64,000 bases of DNA from Comamonadaceae bacterium (GCA_947475685.1 CANJNC010000004.1:39458-103457); one strand, 5' to 3'. Shown: positions 1-7,287, counted from the first letter of the stretch. The notes: generated by a model not told the origin, from the letters alone. Made by a program: numbers and translations.

Positions 1-24
1 GATGACCAAAACAGGAGCACACGC

Positions 25-792
25 ATGAACGATTGGAGAGCACGGATAGGTTTTTTAATTCCACCCACCAACCCAACGGTAGAGAAGGAAATGTTTGAAC
101 TCGCACCCGAAGGGGTATCTGTGCATTTTGCTCGCATGGTGGCCAAAGGGCCGGTTGGCACACTTGACAATTTGCATCAACGAGCTGCCAGTCACATCGA
201 ACACCTAGGAGAGACAATAGAGATGCTCGCGAGTGTCGAGCCCGATGTAATTGTCTTGGCCCACACAGCCACAAGCTACATCCTAGGTCCAAAGGGAGAG
301 AGAGAACTCACAAAACGAATGGAAAAACTCACAGGCATCCCCTTCATTACAGCTCTCGGGAGTGCAGTGAAAGCCTTTCAAGTCATGGGCATCAAGAAAA
401 TTTCCATAGGAACGGCCTACGACCAAGCTTTGACGCAAAAGGGCAAAAGCACTCTAGAAGCGCACGGACTGAATGTTTTGCATGCGGAATGCTTATCCGA
501 CGTCAAGTGCATCTTTGATGAAACCGAAAAAAGAGTTTATGGCCTGGCTAAATCCGCCAACCGAGACCAATCTCAAGCGGTATTTTTGAGCGGTGTAGGC
601 CTTCCCACCATTTCTTTATTGGAAGCATTGGAAGATGATTTAAACAAACCGGTGATTTCCAGCTGCTCGGCCATGATGTGGAACGCATTGCGCATTGCTG
701 GTGTGAACAGCCCTGTTTTGGGGTTTGGTGGGCTGCTTGAAGATGTCAAGTTGCGCCACCGAGATCAGATCAAAAGCAAGACCAAAACTTGA
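25..792 (+). CDS. Maleate isomerase/arylmalonate decarboxylase-like protein (Asp/Glu racemase superfamily)
   Basis: A 255-residue cytosolic protein with the N-terminal pattern of the maleate cis-trans isomerase/arylmalonate decarboxylase family (RIGFLIPPTNPTVEKEM). Family members use one or two cysteines to isomerise or decarboxylate small dicarboxylates. The C-terminal cysteine is visible as Cys214 in SSCSAMMWN. The first-half position, usually a cysteine in maleate isomerases, reads AHTATSYILG with no cysteine, which is closer to the single-cysteine arylmalonate decarboxylases. The substrate cannot be told. The ATG has an AGGAG about 7 bases upstream. It converges on a Bug solute-binding protein gene, so carboxylate uptake plus turnover is plausible, but that is inference. 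Confidence 0.75.
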   Translation: MNDWRARIGFLIPPTNPTVEKEMFELAPEGVSVHFARMVAKGPVGTLDNLHQRAASHIEHLGETIEMLASVEPDVIVLAHTATSYILGPKGERELTKRMEKLTGIPFITALGSAVKAFQVMGIKKISIGTAYDQALTQKGKSTLEAHGLNVLHAECLSDVKCIFDETEKRVYGLAKSANRDQSQAVFLSGVGLPTISLLEALEDDLNKPVISSCSAMMWNALRIAGVNSPVLGFGGLLEDVKLRHRDQIKSKTKT

Positions 793-852
793 AGCCCAAG
801 CACCGTTGAATTGATATTTTTTATCTTAAGGGGCCTGAGATTTTTTGTCGGC

Positions 853-1827
853 CTATTCACTTTGAATTTTTGCATTGCGAATCACCACACCCCAGCGGGA
901 GTGCTCGGATTCGATAAAACGCTGAAATTCTGTGGCATTGGTGAGGGGAAATACGTCGAGTCCAATGCGCTGAAATGCCATGAGGGCATCGCTTGACTTA
1001 ATCAATTGGGTCATCTCTGTCTCCAACCGGTGCGCCACTACGCCAGGTGTATTGGCAGGCGCCACAATCCCAAACCAATTGGCAAAATTCATAGAACTAT
1101 AACCAGCCTCAGTCAATGTTGGCACATCGGGCATATCAAAAAAACGATTCTTTGTAGAAACGGCATAGACTTTTACCTTACCGGCTTTTCTAAGCTCTGT
1201 GGCAGAGCCCGCTGGCAGCATCTGAAAGTCTGTTTGCCCAGCGATTAGGGAGGTCAAGGCTGGAGCCTGCCCTTGAAAGGGCACGTGAAGCAGGCGCGTT
1301 CCGGCTAAGGATTGCAAAGTCTCCATGCCTATTTGCGAAGCGCTACCAAGACCAGCAGATGAATAGGTGAATTTATCGGGTTGTGCCTTGATTTGATTGA
1401 TCAAATCTTGGACCGAGTTTGCAGCAAATCCAGGCTTTGAGACCAAGGCAAAAGGATTGATTGCAAAAGGCGAGATGGCCACAAAATCCTTCAAAGGGTC
1501 GTAACTGAGTTTTAGACGCAAATTGGGCGCAATGGCGTGAGTCTCAGCACTGGCAAGCAGCAAAGTGTATCCATCTGCAACTGATCTGGCCACAGACTCT
1601 GCTCCGATGGTCCCTGCCGCACCAGCCTTGTTGTCCACGATCACTTGAACACCCATTTGGTCAGACAATCGCTGTGCCAAAATGCGACCTGCCGCGTCTG
1701 TGGTTCCACCAGCGGGCCAAGGCACAACCAATTTGATTGAACGGTTGGGGTAACTTTGCGCATGGGTTAAGCCAAAGGAAACAGTGGCTAAACAGCCAAG
1801 GACAAGATATTTAACGATGAAATACAT
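853..1827 (-). CDS. Tripartite tricarboxylate transporter substrate-binding protein (Bug/TctC family)
   Basis: A 324-residue periplasmic binding protein. The N-terminus is a Sec signal peptide (hydrophobic residues 5-20, cleavage likely after HAQ at about 24), followed by the Bug opening YPNRSIKLVVPWPAGGTTD and the VIVDNKAGAAGTIGAE and DGYTLLLAS segments. Bug proteins bind carboxylates, usually for TctAB permeases, and are greatly expanded in Burkholderiales, often as orphans without a permease nearby, as here. AAGGAGAT precedes the ATG. The ligand cannot be predicted. Confidence 0.93.
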   Translation of the reverse strand: MYFIVKYLVLGCLATVSFGLTHAQSYPNRSIKLVVPWPAGGTTDAAGRILAQRLSDQMGVQVIVDNKAGAAGTIGAESVARSVADGYTLLLASAETHAIAPNLRLKLSYDPLKDFVAISPFAINPFALVSKPGFAANSVQDLINQIKAQPDKFTYSSAGLGSASQIGMETLQSLAGTRLLHVPFQGQAPALTSLIAGQTDFQMLPAGSATELRKAGKVKVYAVSTKNRFFDMPDVPTLTEAGYSSMNFANWFGIVAPANTPGVVAHRLETEMTQLIKSSDALMAFQRIGLDVFPLTNATEFQRFIESEHSRWGVVIRNAKIQSE

Positions 1828-2103
1828 CCAATCTCCTTAAAAAAAAGAAATAACACAATTGATCTTTTCTTAGCCTTTGTCTCACATGATGAAAAAGCTA
1901 GCGCGTCTTCATCATACAAAATAGAGGTCATCACATCACTGCTTATTTTTACCAATTCGGTATCACAAGCTTCTTACAAATCGGAGATCTGGGCAACGAG
2001 GCTAACCCGATATTTCCATATATAAATGGACTCGTCGCCAAAAAATGACATCGATTCTCGTTTGAGTTCATTAAATACCCTCCCAAGCTCTGGCACTTGA
2101 CCA

Positions 2104-2123
2104 AGTGAGTACCTTAACTCACT
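2104..2123. promoter_or_regulatory. Perfect dyad in the Bug/rubrerythrin divergent region
   Basis: AGTGAGT-N6-ACTCACT, a perfect 7-bp inverted repeat with spacer ACCTTA, inside the 498-base non-coding stretch between the Bug gene and rubrerythrin. The ten bases AGTACCTTAA overlapping it recur at 2272-2281. It looks like a transcription-factor operator, but I cannot assign the regulator. Apart from this dyad and the one at 2275-2293, I see nothing else in 1828-2325. Confidence 0.4.
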
Positions 2124-2274
2124 CCCTGAAATCGATCCTTTTAAAGGCACTGAAAACCCGTTGATATTGCAAAGACAAAGACGTTTTCACCCTTGGTGAG
2201 CAATAGCTTTAATCAATTCTCATCATTAATTTTATCTATTTACCATGCTCAAGTAATACAGTAAACTAATCAGT

Positions 2275-2293
2275 ACCTTAATTTGCTTAAGGT
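2275..2293. promoter_or_regulatory. Second dyad just upstream of rubrerythrin
   Basis: ACCTTAA-N5-TTAAGGT, a perfect 7-bp inverted repeat ending 32 bases before the rubrerythrin ATG and followed by a T-rich run. It shares AGTACCTTAA with the dyad at 2104-2123. It may be an operator near the promoter or an RNA hairpin in the 5' leader. Confidence 0.4.
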
Positions 2294-2325
2294 TGTTTTA
2301 TTTATTAACCCCAAGGAGATTTCCC

Positions 2326-2748
2326 ATGGCAGCATTAAAAGGCTCGCGTACGGAACAAAGCTTGAAAGATGCCTTCGCAGGAGAATCACAAGCCAACCGT
2401 CGCTATTTGTATTTCGCAAACAAGGCAGACGTAGAAGGTCAAAATGACGTTGCTGCATTGTTTCGTTCAACGGCTGAAGGTGAAACTGGTCACGCCCACG
2501 GACATTTAGAGTTTTTAGAGGCCTCTGGTGATCCTGCAACTGGTTTACCAATTGGTTCTTCTCGTCAGAATTTAGCATCCGCAGTTGCTGGCGAAACTCA
2601 TGAATACACCGATATGTATCCTGGCATGGCCAAACTCGCGCGTGAAGAAGGTTTCGATGAAATCGCAAATTGGTTCGAGACATTGGCAAAAGCTGAGCGT
2701 TCACACGCAAATCGTTATCAAAAAGCTTTAAGCGAATTGGTTGATTAA
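2326..2748 (+). CDS. Rubrerythrin (di-iron domain only)
   Basis: A 140-residue cytosolic four-helix di-iron protein of the rubrerythrin family, which reduces hydrogen peroxide. Candidate iron ligands are Glu20, Glu53-His56 (ExxH), Glu90 or Glu93, and Glu124-His127 (ExxH). The C-terminal rubredoxin domain of classical rubrerythrins is absent, so electrons must come from a separate partner, perhaps the iron-sulfur protein downstream. The ATG at 2326 is chosen over an upstream in-frame start because AAGGAG lies 7 bases before it and the protein then begins as the family does. First gene of a three-gene cluster with the Fe-S protein and DUF3501. Confidence 0.93.
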   Translation: MAALKGSRTEQSLKDAFAGESQANRRYLYFANKADVEGQNDVAALFRSTAEGETGHAHGHLEFLEASGDPATGLPIGSSRQNLASAVAGETHEYTDMYPGMAKLAREEGFDEIANWFETLAKAERSHANRYQKALSELVD

Positions 2749-2771
2749 TCAATCGTTTTGTTTTGAAGTAG

Positions 2772-2858
2772 CCGCTTTGCTCTGATCTGGCGCAAAGCGG
2801 TGACGAGAAGGGCCTACTCTTGTGGCGTGATTTCACGTTTCTTGACAGGCCCTTGTCG
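2772..2858 (+). other. Two stable hairpins between rubrerythrin and the Fe-S protein gene
   Basis: Hairpin 1 pairs CCGCTTTGC (2772-2780) with GCAAAGCGG (2792-2800). Hairpin 2 pairs 2803-2815 with 2847-2858/9 (core AAGGGCCT/AGGCCCTT, extended by ACGA/TCGT with one mismatch) and encloses a smaller stem CGTGA-TT-TCACG. Neither is followed at once by a T-run. They may be processing or transcript-stability elements that make rubrerythrin more abundant than the downstream genes. Confidence 0.5.
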
Positions 2859-2919
2859 TTACCAATCAGGCGCATGATCTAGTTTTTTGGCACGAATATC
2901 TTTTTCAAGGAAAGCACAC

Positions 2920-4269
2920 ATGGCAGCAGAAGGCAATTTGCAAGCTCCCACAAGACATCCACTGGATTGGAAAAGCGAGGATTTTTATAACGAAGACTTG
3001 GCTTTCAAAGAAATGGAGCGGATTTTTGATATCTGCCACGGTTGTCGCCGCTGCGTGAGCTTATGTGACTCGTTTCCGATCCTCTTTGATTTGGTTGATG
3101 AGAGCTCGACCATGGAGGTCGATGGGGTTGCCAAAGAAGATTATTGGAAAGTAGTCGATCAGTGCTATATGTGCGATTTGTGCTACATGACCAAATGCCC
3201 ATATACCCCACCCCATGCGTGGAATTTAGACTTTCCTCATACGATGCTAAGAGCGAAAGCTATCAAATTCCAAAAAGGGGAAGTCTCCAACGGAGATCAG
3301 TTCCTCGCCTCAACCGATAAACATGGCGCTTTGGCAGGCATTCCCATCGTTGTGCAAGCAGTTAATGCGGTCAATCAAAGTCAAGTCGGACGCCAGATTC
3401 TTGAGTCCGTGGTTGGCTTGGATAAGGACGCTTGGTTGCCCGAATTGGCGACAAAAAAGTTTCGCTCCGGTGCTCCCAAGTCTGACGATCATCCCGTGGT
3501 TGCAGGGGCGAACACACCTGGAAAAGTAGCCATCTACTCAACTTGCTACGTCAATTACAACGAGCCTGGCATTGGGTATGACTTGATTAAAATCTTGGAT
3601 CACAATGCCATTCCATACGTTCTTGTCGAAAAGGAAAAATGTTGTGGCATGCCCAAACTGGAGTTGGGCGACTTGGATTCAGTGGCTAAAAACAAGGAAA
3701 TTAACATACCCATCCTCGCTAAATATGCCCGAGAAGGGTATGCCATTTTGACTGCGGTACCTAGTTGTACTCTCATGTTCAAACAAGAGTTACCTCTCAT
3801 GTTTCCCGATTGTGAGGACACGCAATTGGTCAAATCGCACATGTGGGATCCTTTTGAGTACTTAATATCTCGCAAAAAAGATGGTTTACTCAAAACTGAA
3901 TTCTCTAAACCTCTTGGAAATATCAGCTACCAAGTTCCATGCCACAGTCGGGTGCAAAATATAGGCAAAAAAACCGAAGAAATGCTCAAACTGGTGCCCG
4001 ATACAACAGTCAACACCATTGAACGCTGCAGCGGCCACGCAGGCACATATGGCGTAAAAAAGGCCACTCACGCCAACTCAATGAAGATTGGTAAACCGGT
4101 TTTTAAATCAATGTCTTCAATGAAAGACGATACAAAACCTGACTACATAAGTTCCGATTGTCCCTTGGGTGGGCATCATATTGCGCAAGGCTTTGAAGTC
4201 AATGGTCTTGGCGCGCCTCAACTTGAACATCCTTTAAGTTTAATTGCTCATGCATATGGACTAAAGTAA
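2920..4269 (+). CDS. HdrD/GlpC-like (Fe-S)-binding protein with two CCG domains
   Basis: A 449-residue soluble redox protein. Two 4Fe-4S ligand sets are visible: Cys39, 42, 45, 49 and Cys82, 85, 88, 93. Two cysteine-rich CCG-type domains follow (Cys209, Cys241-242, Cys283; then Cys341, Cys370, Cys414), the architecture of heterodisulfide-reductase subunit D and GlpC-like proteins. It should carry electrons, plausibly to the rubrerythrin upstream, which lacks its own rubredoxin domain. The ATG at 2920 is preceded by AAGGAAAG; an upstream in-frame TTG at 2887 has no ribosome-binding site. The exact electron donor and acceptor are unknown. Confidence 0.85.
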   Translation: MAAEGNLQAPTRHPLDWKSEDFYNEDLAFKEMERIFDICHGCRRCVSLCDSFPILFDLVDESSTMEVDGVAKEDYWKVVDQCYMCDLCYMTKCPYTPPHAWNLDFPHTMLRAKAIKFQKGEVSNGDQFLASTDKHGALAGIPIVVQAVNAVNQSQVGRQILESVVGLDKDAWLPELATKKFRSGAPKSDDHPVVAGANTPGKVAIYSTCYVNYNEPGIGYDLIKILDHNAIPYVLVEKEKCCGMPKLELGDLDSVAKNKEINIPILAKYAREGYAILTAVPSCTLMFKQELPLMFPDCEDTQLVKSHMWDPFEYLISRKKDGLLKTEFSKPLGNISYQVPCHSRVQNIGKKTEEMLKLVPDTTVNTIERCSGHAGTYGVKKATHANSMKIGKPVFKSMSSMKDDTKPDYISSDCPLGGHHIAQGFEVNGLGAPQLEHPLSLIAHAYGLK

Positions 4270-4317
4270 GATTTATAAACGCTTTTCTGGCATCTCCTAC
4301 TTCATCTCAAAATCACC

Positions 4318-4908
4318 ATGCAACTCACCGGCCAAATCACTATCGATTCTCTAATGTCCCTAGAGGCATACACCAAATGGCGCAAGACCCATAAAGACGA
4401 CGTCATCGCACACCGCAAGCTTAGAACCGTTGCGCTTGGGGAGTACATGACCATTCAGTTTGAGAGTGAAACCACCATTCGCTATCAAATTCAAGAAATG
4501 CTTCGCATAGAAAAGGTATTTGAAGAAGAAGGTATTTTGCAAGAAATTGAAGCTTATGCTCCTCTTGTACCTACGGGTTCCAATTGGAAAGCAACCATGA
4601 TGTTGGAATATACAGATGTCAACGAAAGGAAAAGAGAGCTTTCGCGTCTGATCGGGGTGGAGGACAGACTTTTTATTGAAGTAGAGGGGCACGGGCGCGT
4701 TTATGCCATTGCTGATGAAGACATGGACCGAGAAAACGAAGAAAAGACCTCAGCCGTTCATTTTGTGCGTTTTGAATTTTCTCTTAATATGAAGCAAGCC
4801 ATCAAAGCTGGTGCAGCAGTAAAAATAGGCAATGACCATACTCATTACCCAATCCATATTGAGATTGCCGCCGACACTTTAGCCAATCTTGCCGGAGATC
4901 TCAAATAA
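4318..4908 (+). CDS. DUF3501 family protein
   Basis: A 196-residue protein matching the DUF3501 family by overall sequence (opening ITIDSLMSLEAYTKWRK, then ALGEYMTIQFESETTIRYQ, and a C-terminal VKIGNDHTHYPI). No catalytic motif is recognised and there is no signal peptide or membrane segment. DUF3501 genes regularly follow rubrerythrin and HdrD-like Fe-S protein genes in betaproteobacteria, and here the gene lies 48 bases downstream of the Fe-S gene. A role in the same redox-stress pathway is inferred from context alone. Confidence 0.82.
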   Translation: MQLTGQITIDSLMSLEAYTKWRKTHKDDVIAHRKLRTVALGEYMTIQFESETTIRYQIQEMLRIEKVFEEEGILQEIEAYAPLVPTGSNWKATMMLEYTDVNERKRELSRLIGVEDRLFIEVEGHGRVYAIADEDMDRENEEKTSAVHFVRFEFSLNMKQAIKAGAAVKIGNDHTHYPIHIEIAADTLANLAGDLK

Positions 4909-4946
4909 GCCATCCCATTTGATTAGAAAGATAGCCATTGGTTTTT

Positions 4947-5271
4947 AAGCACACAAAAAATATTGGATGGAGCTACATTAGCTGTAACTTCACTAGCTAG
5001 TCTTTGCAAATTTGTGTGGGTATTGTTCGGCTCTTATGGGATCGAGCGATTAGAAATATCCCACGCACTTAAAGCCTTAATTTCAGCAACCAATCTTGAA
5101 GTTAATCGTCCCGCAGTAGAAGCAGGAATAGCACAATTGGAAACTGGCGGTAACTTTGCAGATGCTGTAATTGCTTATGAAGGCAAATAGCTTGATGGCG
5201 ATAGTTTTATATCGCTTAATAAAAAAGCAGTTTCGCTACTAAAGAAACAAAATCAAAAAGCAAAATTGTGA
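4947..5271 (+). pseudogene. Truncated vapC-like PIN toxin pseudogene
   Basis: Translation from about 4947 aligns colinearly with residues from about 24 to the end of the intact VapC at 6600-6995 (ILDGATLAVTSLASLCKFV against ILEEATFIVITLSSLCEFV; NRPAVEAGIAQLETGG against NRPAVEAGISQLEAGG). The N-terminus with the first catalytic aspartate is missing. A TAG stop replaces the tryptophan after EGK, after which homology continues to the TGA at 5269-5271. No antitoxin remnant is recognisable upstream. It is therefore a dead, older copy of the vapC nearby. Six bases after its end a tRNA-Arg fragment begins, as also happens after the intact copy. Confidence 0.85.
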
Positions 5272-5276
5272 TGGCA

Positions 5277-5319
5277 GTCTGCCCGGAGGGGATCAACTCC
5301 CCGACCCACAGCTTAGAAG
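5277..5319 (-). repeat. tRNA-Arg(TCT) 3'-end remnant A
   Basis: Forty-three bases matching the 3' half of the intact tRNA-Arg at 7395-7471 with a few changes in the T-loop (ATCAACTCC against ATCGAACCC). Similarity starts at the base of the acceptor 3' end and stops inside the anticodon arm. The 5' half is absent, so it cannot be a working tRNA. Such fragments are usual scars of elements that integrate into tRNA genes. Confidence 0.85.
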
Positions 5320-5405
5320 AATAACATGGCGAGATTTATCCCTTTAAATTCAAAAGGCTAAAGCTACTTTTATGGAATGCGTCATTGAAATTAGTTGACG
5401 AAAAA

Positions 5406-5726
5406 TCATTCAATAAATAACTCTTGGAGTATCACCAACATTGCTGTTAAGGTTTTAGCAGATAGAGACCCCAGTTTTTTTATCAACCGAATTTGATCCA
5501 CAGATCTCATCTGATCTAAAAGGATCAAGCCCTTTGTGCCCGAATGAGTTACAGCAATCCGAAACGGCGCTAAGAACCCTTTAAAAGTCAGGGGAGCTAC
5601 GATGACAGTACGGAGATTATCATTAAGCTCGTCAGGCGAAACAACTACGCAAGGGCGTGTTTTTTGAATTTCGCTTCCAACTGTTGGGTCTAAGTTTACC
5701 TGCCAAATTTGTCCGCGCTTTACCAC
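5406..5726 (-). CDS. mazF: MazF/PemK-family toxin (endoribonuclease)
   Basis: A toxin of about 106 residues with the MazF/PemK fold signature: N-terminal KRGQIWQVNLDPTVGSEIQKTRP, then CVVVSPDELN and a central VIVAPLT. The family cleaves mRNA at specific short sequences to arrest growth. It overlaps the 3' end of the upstream antitoxin gene, so the pair is translationally coupled. The start is ambiguous: a TTG at 5732 has no spacing from the AGGA, whereas GTG at 5726 sits 5 bases after it and is preferred. No inactivating change is visible. Confidence 0.9.
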   Translation of the reverse strand: MVKRGQIWQVNLDPTVGSEIQKTRPCVVVSPDELNDNLRTVIVAPLTFKGFLAPFRIAVTHSGTKGLILLDQMRSVDQIRLIKKLGSLSAKTLTAMLVILQELFIE

Positions 5727-5974
5727 ACCCAATCCTGATCAACAGAATTACTAAAATCACCAATCAGCAGTTCCTCACCTTCTTGCTCAAATAAGGCCTT
5801 CGCTGCTTGCGCCCAACCCGCCCTAACCTCCTTGGCAGGTTTACGTAAAACAATTGCACCATTTTCAAACGATAAGTCAGCAATCGCATGGTCTATTAAG
5901 CCTGCCTGCGCAAGCAATGGCTTAGGCAATACGACGCCCTTACTGTTTCCAATGTCTCTAATTGTTATTTGCAT
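5720..5974 (-). CDS. mazE: MazE-type (AbrB-fold) antitoxin
   Basis: An 84-residue antitoxin. Residues 1-45 have the AbrB/MazE swapped-hairpin DNA-binding pattern (MQITIRDIGNSKGVVLPKPLL); the acidic C-terminus (EQEGEELLIGDFSNSVDQD) is the usual toxin-wrapping tail. It should bind and neutralise the adjacent MazF and repress their shared promoter. CGGAGG lies 6 bases before the ATG. The gene overlaps mazF by a few bases and has a well-formed promoter at 5993-6021. Confidence 0.9.
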   Translation of the reverse strand: MQITIRDIGNSKGVVLPKPLLAQAGLIDHAIADLSFENGAIVLRKPAKEVRAGWAQAAKALFEQEGEELLIGDFSNSVDQDWVW

Positions 5975-5992
5975 AACACCTCCGTTAAAACA

Positions 5993-6021
5993 ATGTTATT
6001 ACACGACAACAACTGTGTCAA
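5993..6021 (-). promoter_or_regulatory. Sigma-70-type promoter of mazEF
   Basis: On the minus strand TTGACA (6016-6021) is separated by exactly 17 bases from TAACAT (5993-5998), a near-consensus pair about 20 bases upstream of the mazE ATG. No clean palindrome is seen here, unlike at the vapBC promoter. Confidence 0.7.
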
Positions 6022-6131
6022 ATGGAAAGAGTGGCAGTGTCAGTAATTAATGAGTTGTCCGGTTTTCTAGGGGCGTAGGATGTTAGGTTTGTGGAGTTTT
6101 TATGCAGGACCACATGAGAATTTCAACCATG

Positions 6132-6219
6132 GGCATCAAAAACCAAAAAGCGCCTGAGCGGCGCATGAATATTGGTCTGCCCGGAGGGGATCGAACCCCC
6201 GACCCACAGCGTAGAAGGG
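6132..6219 (-). repeat. tRNA-Arg(TCT) 3'-end remnant B with duplicated terminator
   Basis: About 88 bases repeating 7353-7440 with few differences. On the minus strand it holds the 3' half of tRNA-Arg including the encoded CCA, then the spacer and the rho-independent terminator of the tRNA gene (stem GCGCC/GGCGC). The 5' half of the tRNA is missing. It is the longest of the remnants and shows that the duplicated segment included the region downstream of the tRNA. The rest of 5975-6354 holds the mazEF and vapBC promoters and nothing else I can identify. Confidence 0.85.
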
Positions 6220-6299
6220 CTTATCCTTGGCTATAAAGACATGAATTTAAACACTTTTTTATAAATGGATAAAAACTGTGCAATGCCAATTATTATGGT

Positions 6300-6329
6300 T
6301 TGATATGTAATGTAGAATCACATTACAAT
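6300..6329 (+). promoter_or_regulatory. vapBC promoter with palindromic operator in the spacer
   Basis: TTGATA (6300-6305) and TACAAT (6324-6329) are 18 bases apart. A perfect inverted repeat, TGTAATGT-N6-ACATTACA, spans 6306-6327, filling the spacer and running into the -10. This layout fits autorepression by the AbrB-type antitoxin or antitoxin-toxin complex encoded just downstream. Confidence 0.7.
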
Positions 6330-6354
6330 TGATATTCACATAATGGAGGTTTTC

Positions 6355-6603
6355 ATGCCAGCATTAACCATCACGGCAAAGGGTCAAGTCACTTTCAGAA
6401 AAGAAATTCTTCAACACTTGGGTCTTAAGCCTGGCGAAAAAATCCAGCTCGATTTGATTCCAAGTGGGAAAGGCATTATCCAAGCAGTAAAACCTACAGG
6501 AGGGATGAGTGACTTCATTGGCTGTCTAGCAAATAAAACCAAGAAAGTTCTCACCATAGAAGAAATTAATAAGGCCACACAAAAAGCTTGGACCAAAGAA
6601 TGA
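6355..6603 (+). CDS. vapB: AbrB-family antitoxin (VapB type)
   Basis: An 82-residue antitoxin. The N-terminal half is an AbrB/SpoVT swapped-hairpin domain (LTITAKGQVTFRKEIL, LKPGEKIQLDLIPSG). The C-terminal half would contact the toxin. The ATG at 6355 is chosen over 6343 because GGAGG lies 5 bases before it. Its stop overlaps the toxin start as ATGA, so the two are translationally coupled. It should neutralise VapC and repress the promoter at 6300-6329. Confidence 0.9.
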   Translation: MPALTITAKGQVTFRKEILQHLGLKPGEKIQLDLIPSGKGIIQAVKPTGGMSDFIGCLANKTKKVLTIEEINKATQKAWTKE

Positions 6604-6995
6604 AAGTAACTGTAGACACGAACGTTCTCATTCGAGCAGTTATCCGCGATGATGCCAAACAGGCGAAGAAGGCAATAAAGATTTTGGAAGAGGCAACATT
6701 TATTGTCATTACTCTCTCCAGTCTTTGTGAATTTGTATGGGTTTTATTACGCTCCTACGATATTGAAGCTTTAGATATAAGTAAGGCTCTCAAGGCTTTA
6801 ATTTCCGCTACCAATGTTGAGGTTAATCGTCCTGCCGTAGAAGCTGGAATATCGCAATTGGAGGCTGGAGGAGATTTTGCAGATGCCGTTATTGCATATG
6901 AAGGCAAATGGCTTGGAGGGGAAACTTTTGTATCTTTTGATAAAAAAGCTATTTCACTTCTAAAAATGCAACGTCAGTCAGCAAAATTATTGTGA
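6600..6995 (+). CDS. vapC: PIN-domain toxin (VapC-type ribonuclease)
   Basis: A 131-residue PIN-domain nuclease. The acidic metal-binding residues are all present: Asp6 (VDTNVLIR), Glu44 (SLCEFVW), Asp95 (FADAVIA) and Asp114 (FVSFDKKA), so it should be active. VapC toxins cleave specific RNAs, often initiator tRNA or rRNA. It starts on the ATG of the ATGA overlap with the antitoxin. A truncated relative lies at 4947-5271. Three bases after its stop a degenerate tRNA-Arg 3' fragment begins. Confidence 0.92.
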   Translation: MKVTVDTNVLIRAVIRDDAKQAKKAIKILEEATFIVITLSSLCEFVWVLLRSYDIEALDISKALKALISATNVEVNRPAVEAGISQLEAGGDFADAVIAYEGKWLGGETFVSFDKKAISLLKMQRQSAKLL

Positions 6996-6998
6996 ATG

Positions 6999-7013
6999 TG
7001 GTATGCCCGGAAG
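6999..7013 (-). repeat. Degenerate tRNA-Arg 3'-end remnant C
   Basis: TGGTATGCCCGGAAG differs from the intact tRNA 3' end (TGGTCTGCCCGGAGG) at two positions; similarity then fades. On its own it would be weak, but it stands directly after vapC just as remnant A stands directly after the vapC pseudogene. Confidence 0.5.
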
Positions 7014-7247
7014 TGATAATGAGACAGCTCCAACTGAAATTGAAAAAGAGCTTTGTATCTTTACCAAGAAAGCATTTGATCTCTAAATGAATGGCTCATA
7101 TGTTGAGGCACTAGTCATCTATGAGGATCTAGTGCTTAGGTTTGAAATGGCCTAGCCACTGAGATGATGACCAAGTGTCGCAATAAGATCAACCCCAATC
7201 GTAACCAAAGGCATGGCCCAGGGAGTCGTGAAAGCAACACAAACCGG

Positions 7248-7287
7248 AATCCTTTGGTCCCAGGCTCAAGTCCTCTGTGGCCCACCA
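7248..7287 (+). pseudogene. tRNA-like 3'-end remnant (possibly tRNA-Lys)
   Basis: A plus-strand stretch that ends CCCACCA after a T-arm-like CAGGCTCAAGTCC. It resembles the 3' end of betaproteobacterial tRNA-Lys, but the T-stem has mismatches and no matching 5' half is visible. It lies in the otherwise featureless 7014-7360 stretch between vapC and tRNA-Arg, in opposite orientation to the tRNA-Arg copies. A chance resemblance is possible. Confidence 0.35.

Noticed and set aside
2270..2875. 201-residue minus-strand frame opposite rubrerythrin
   Set aside because: It is the complement of the rubrerythrin gene and its hairpins, has no family features, and no ribosome-binding site.
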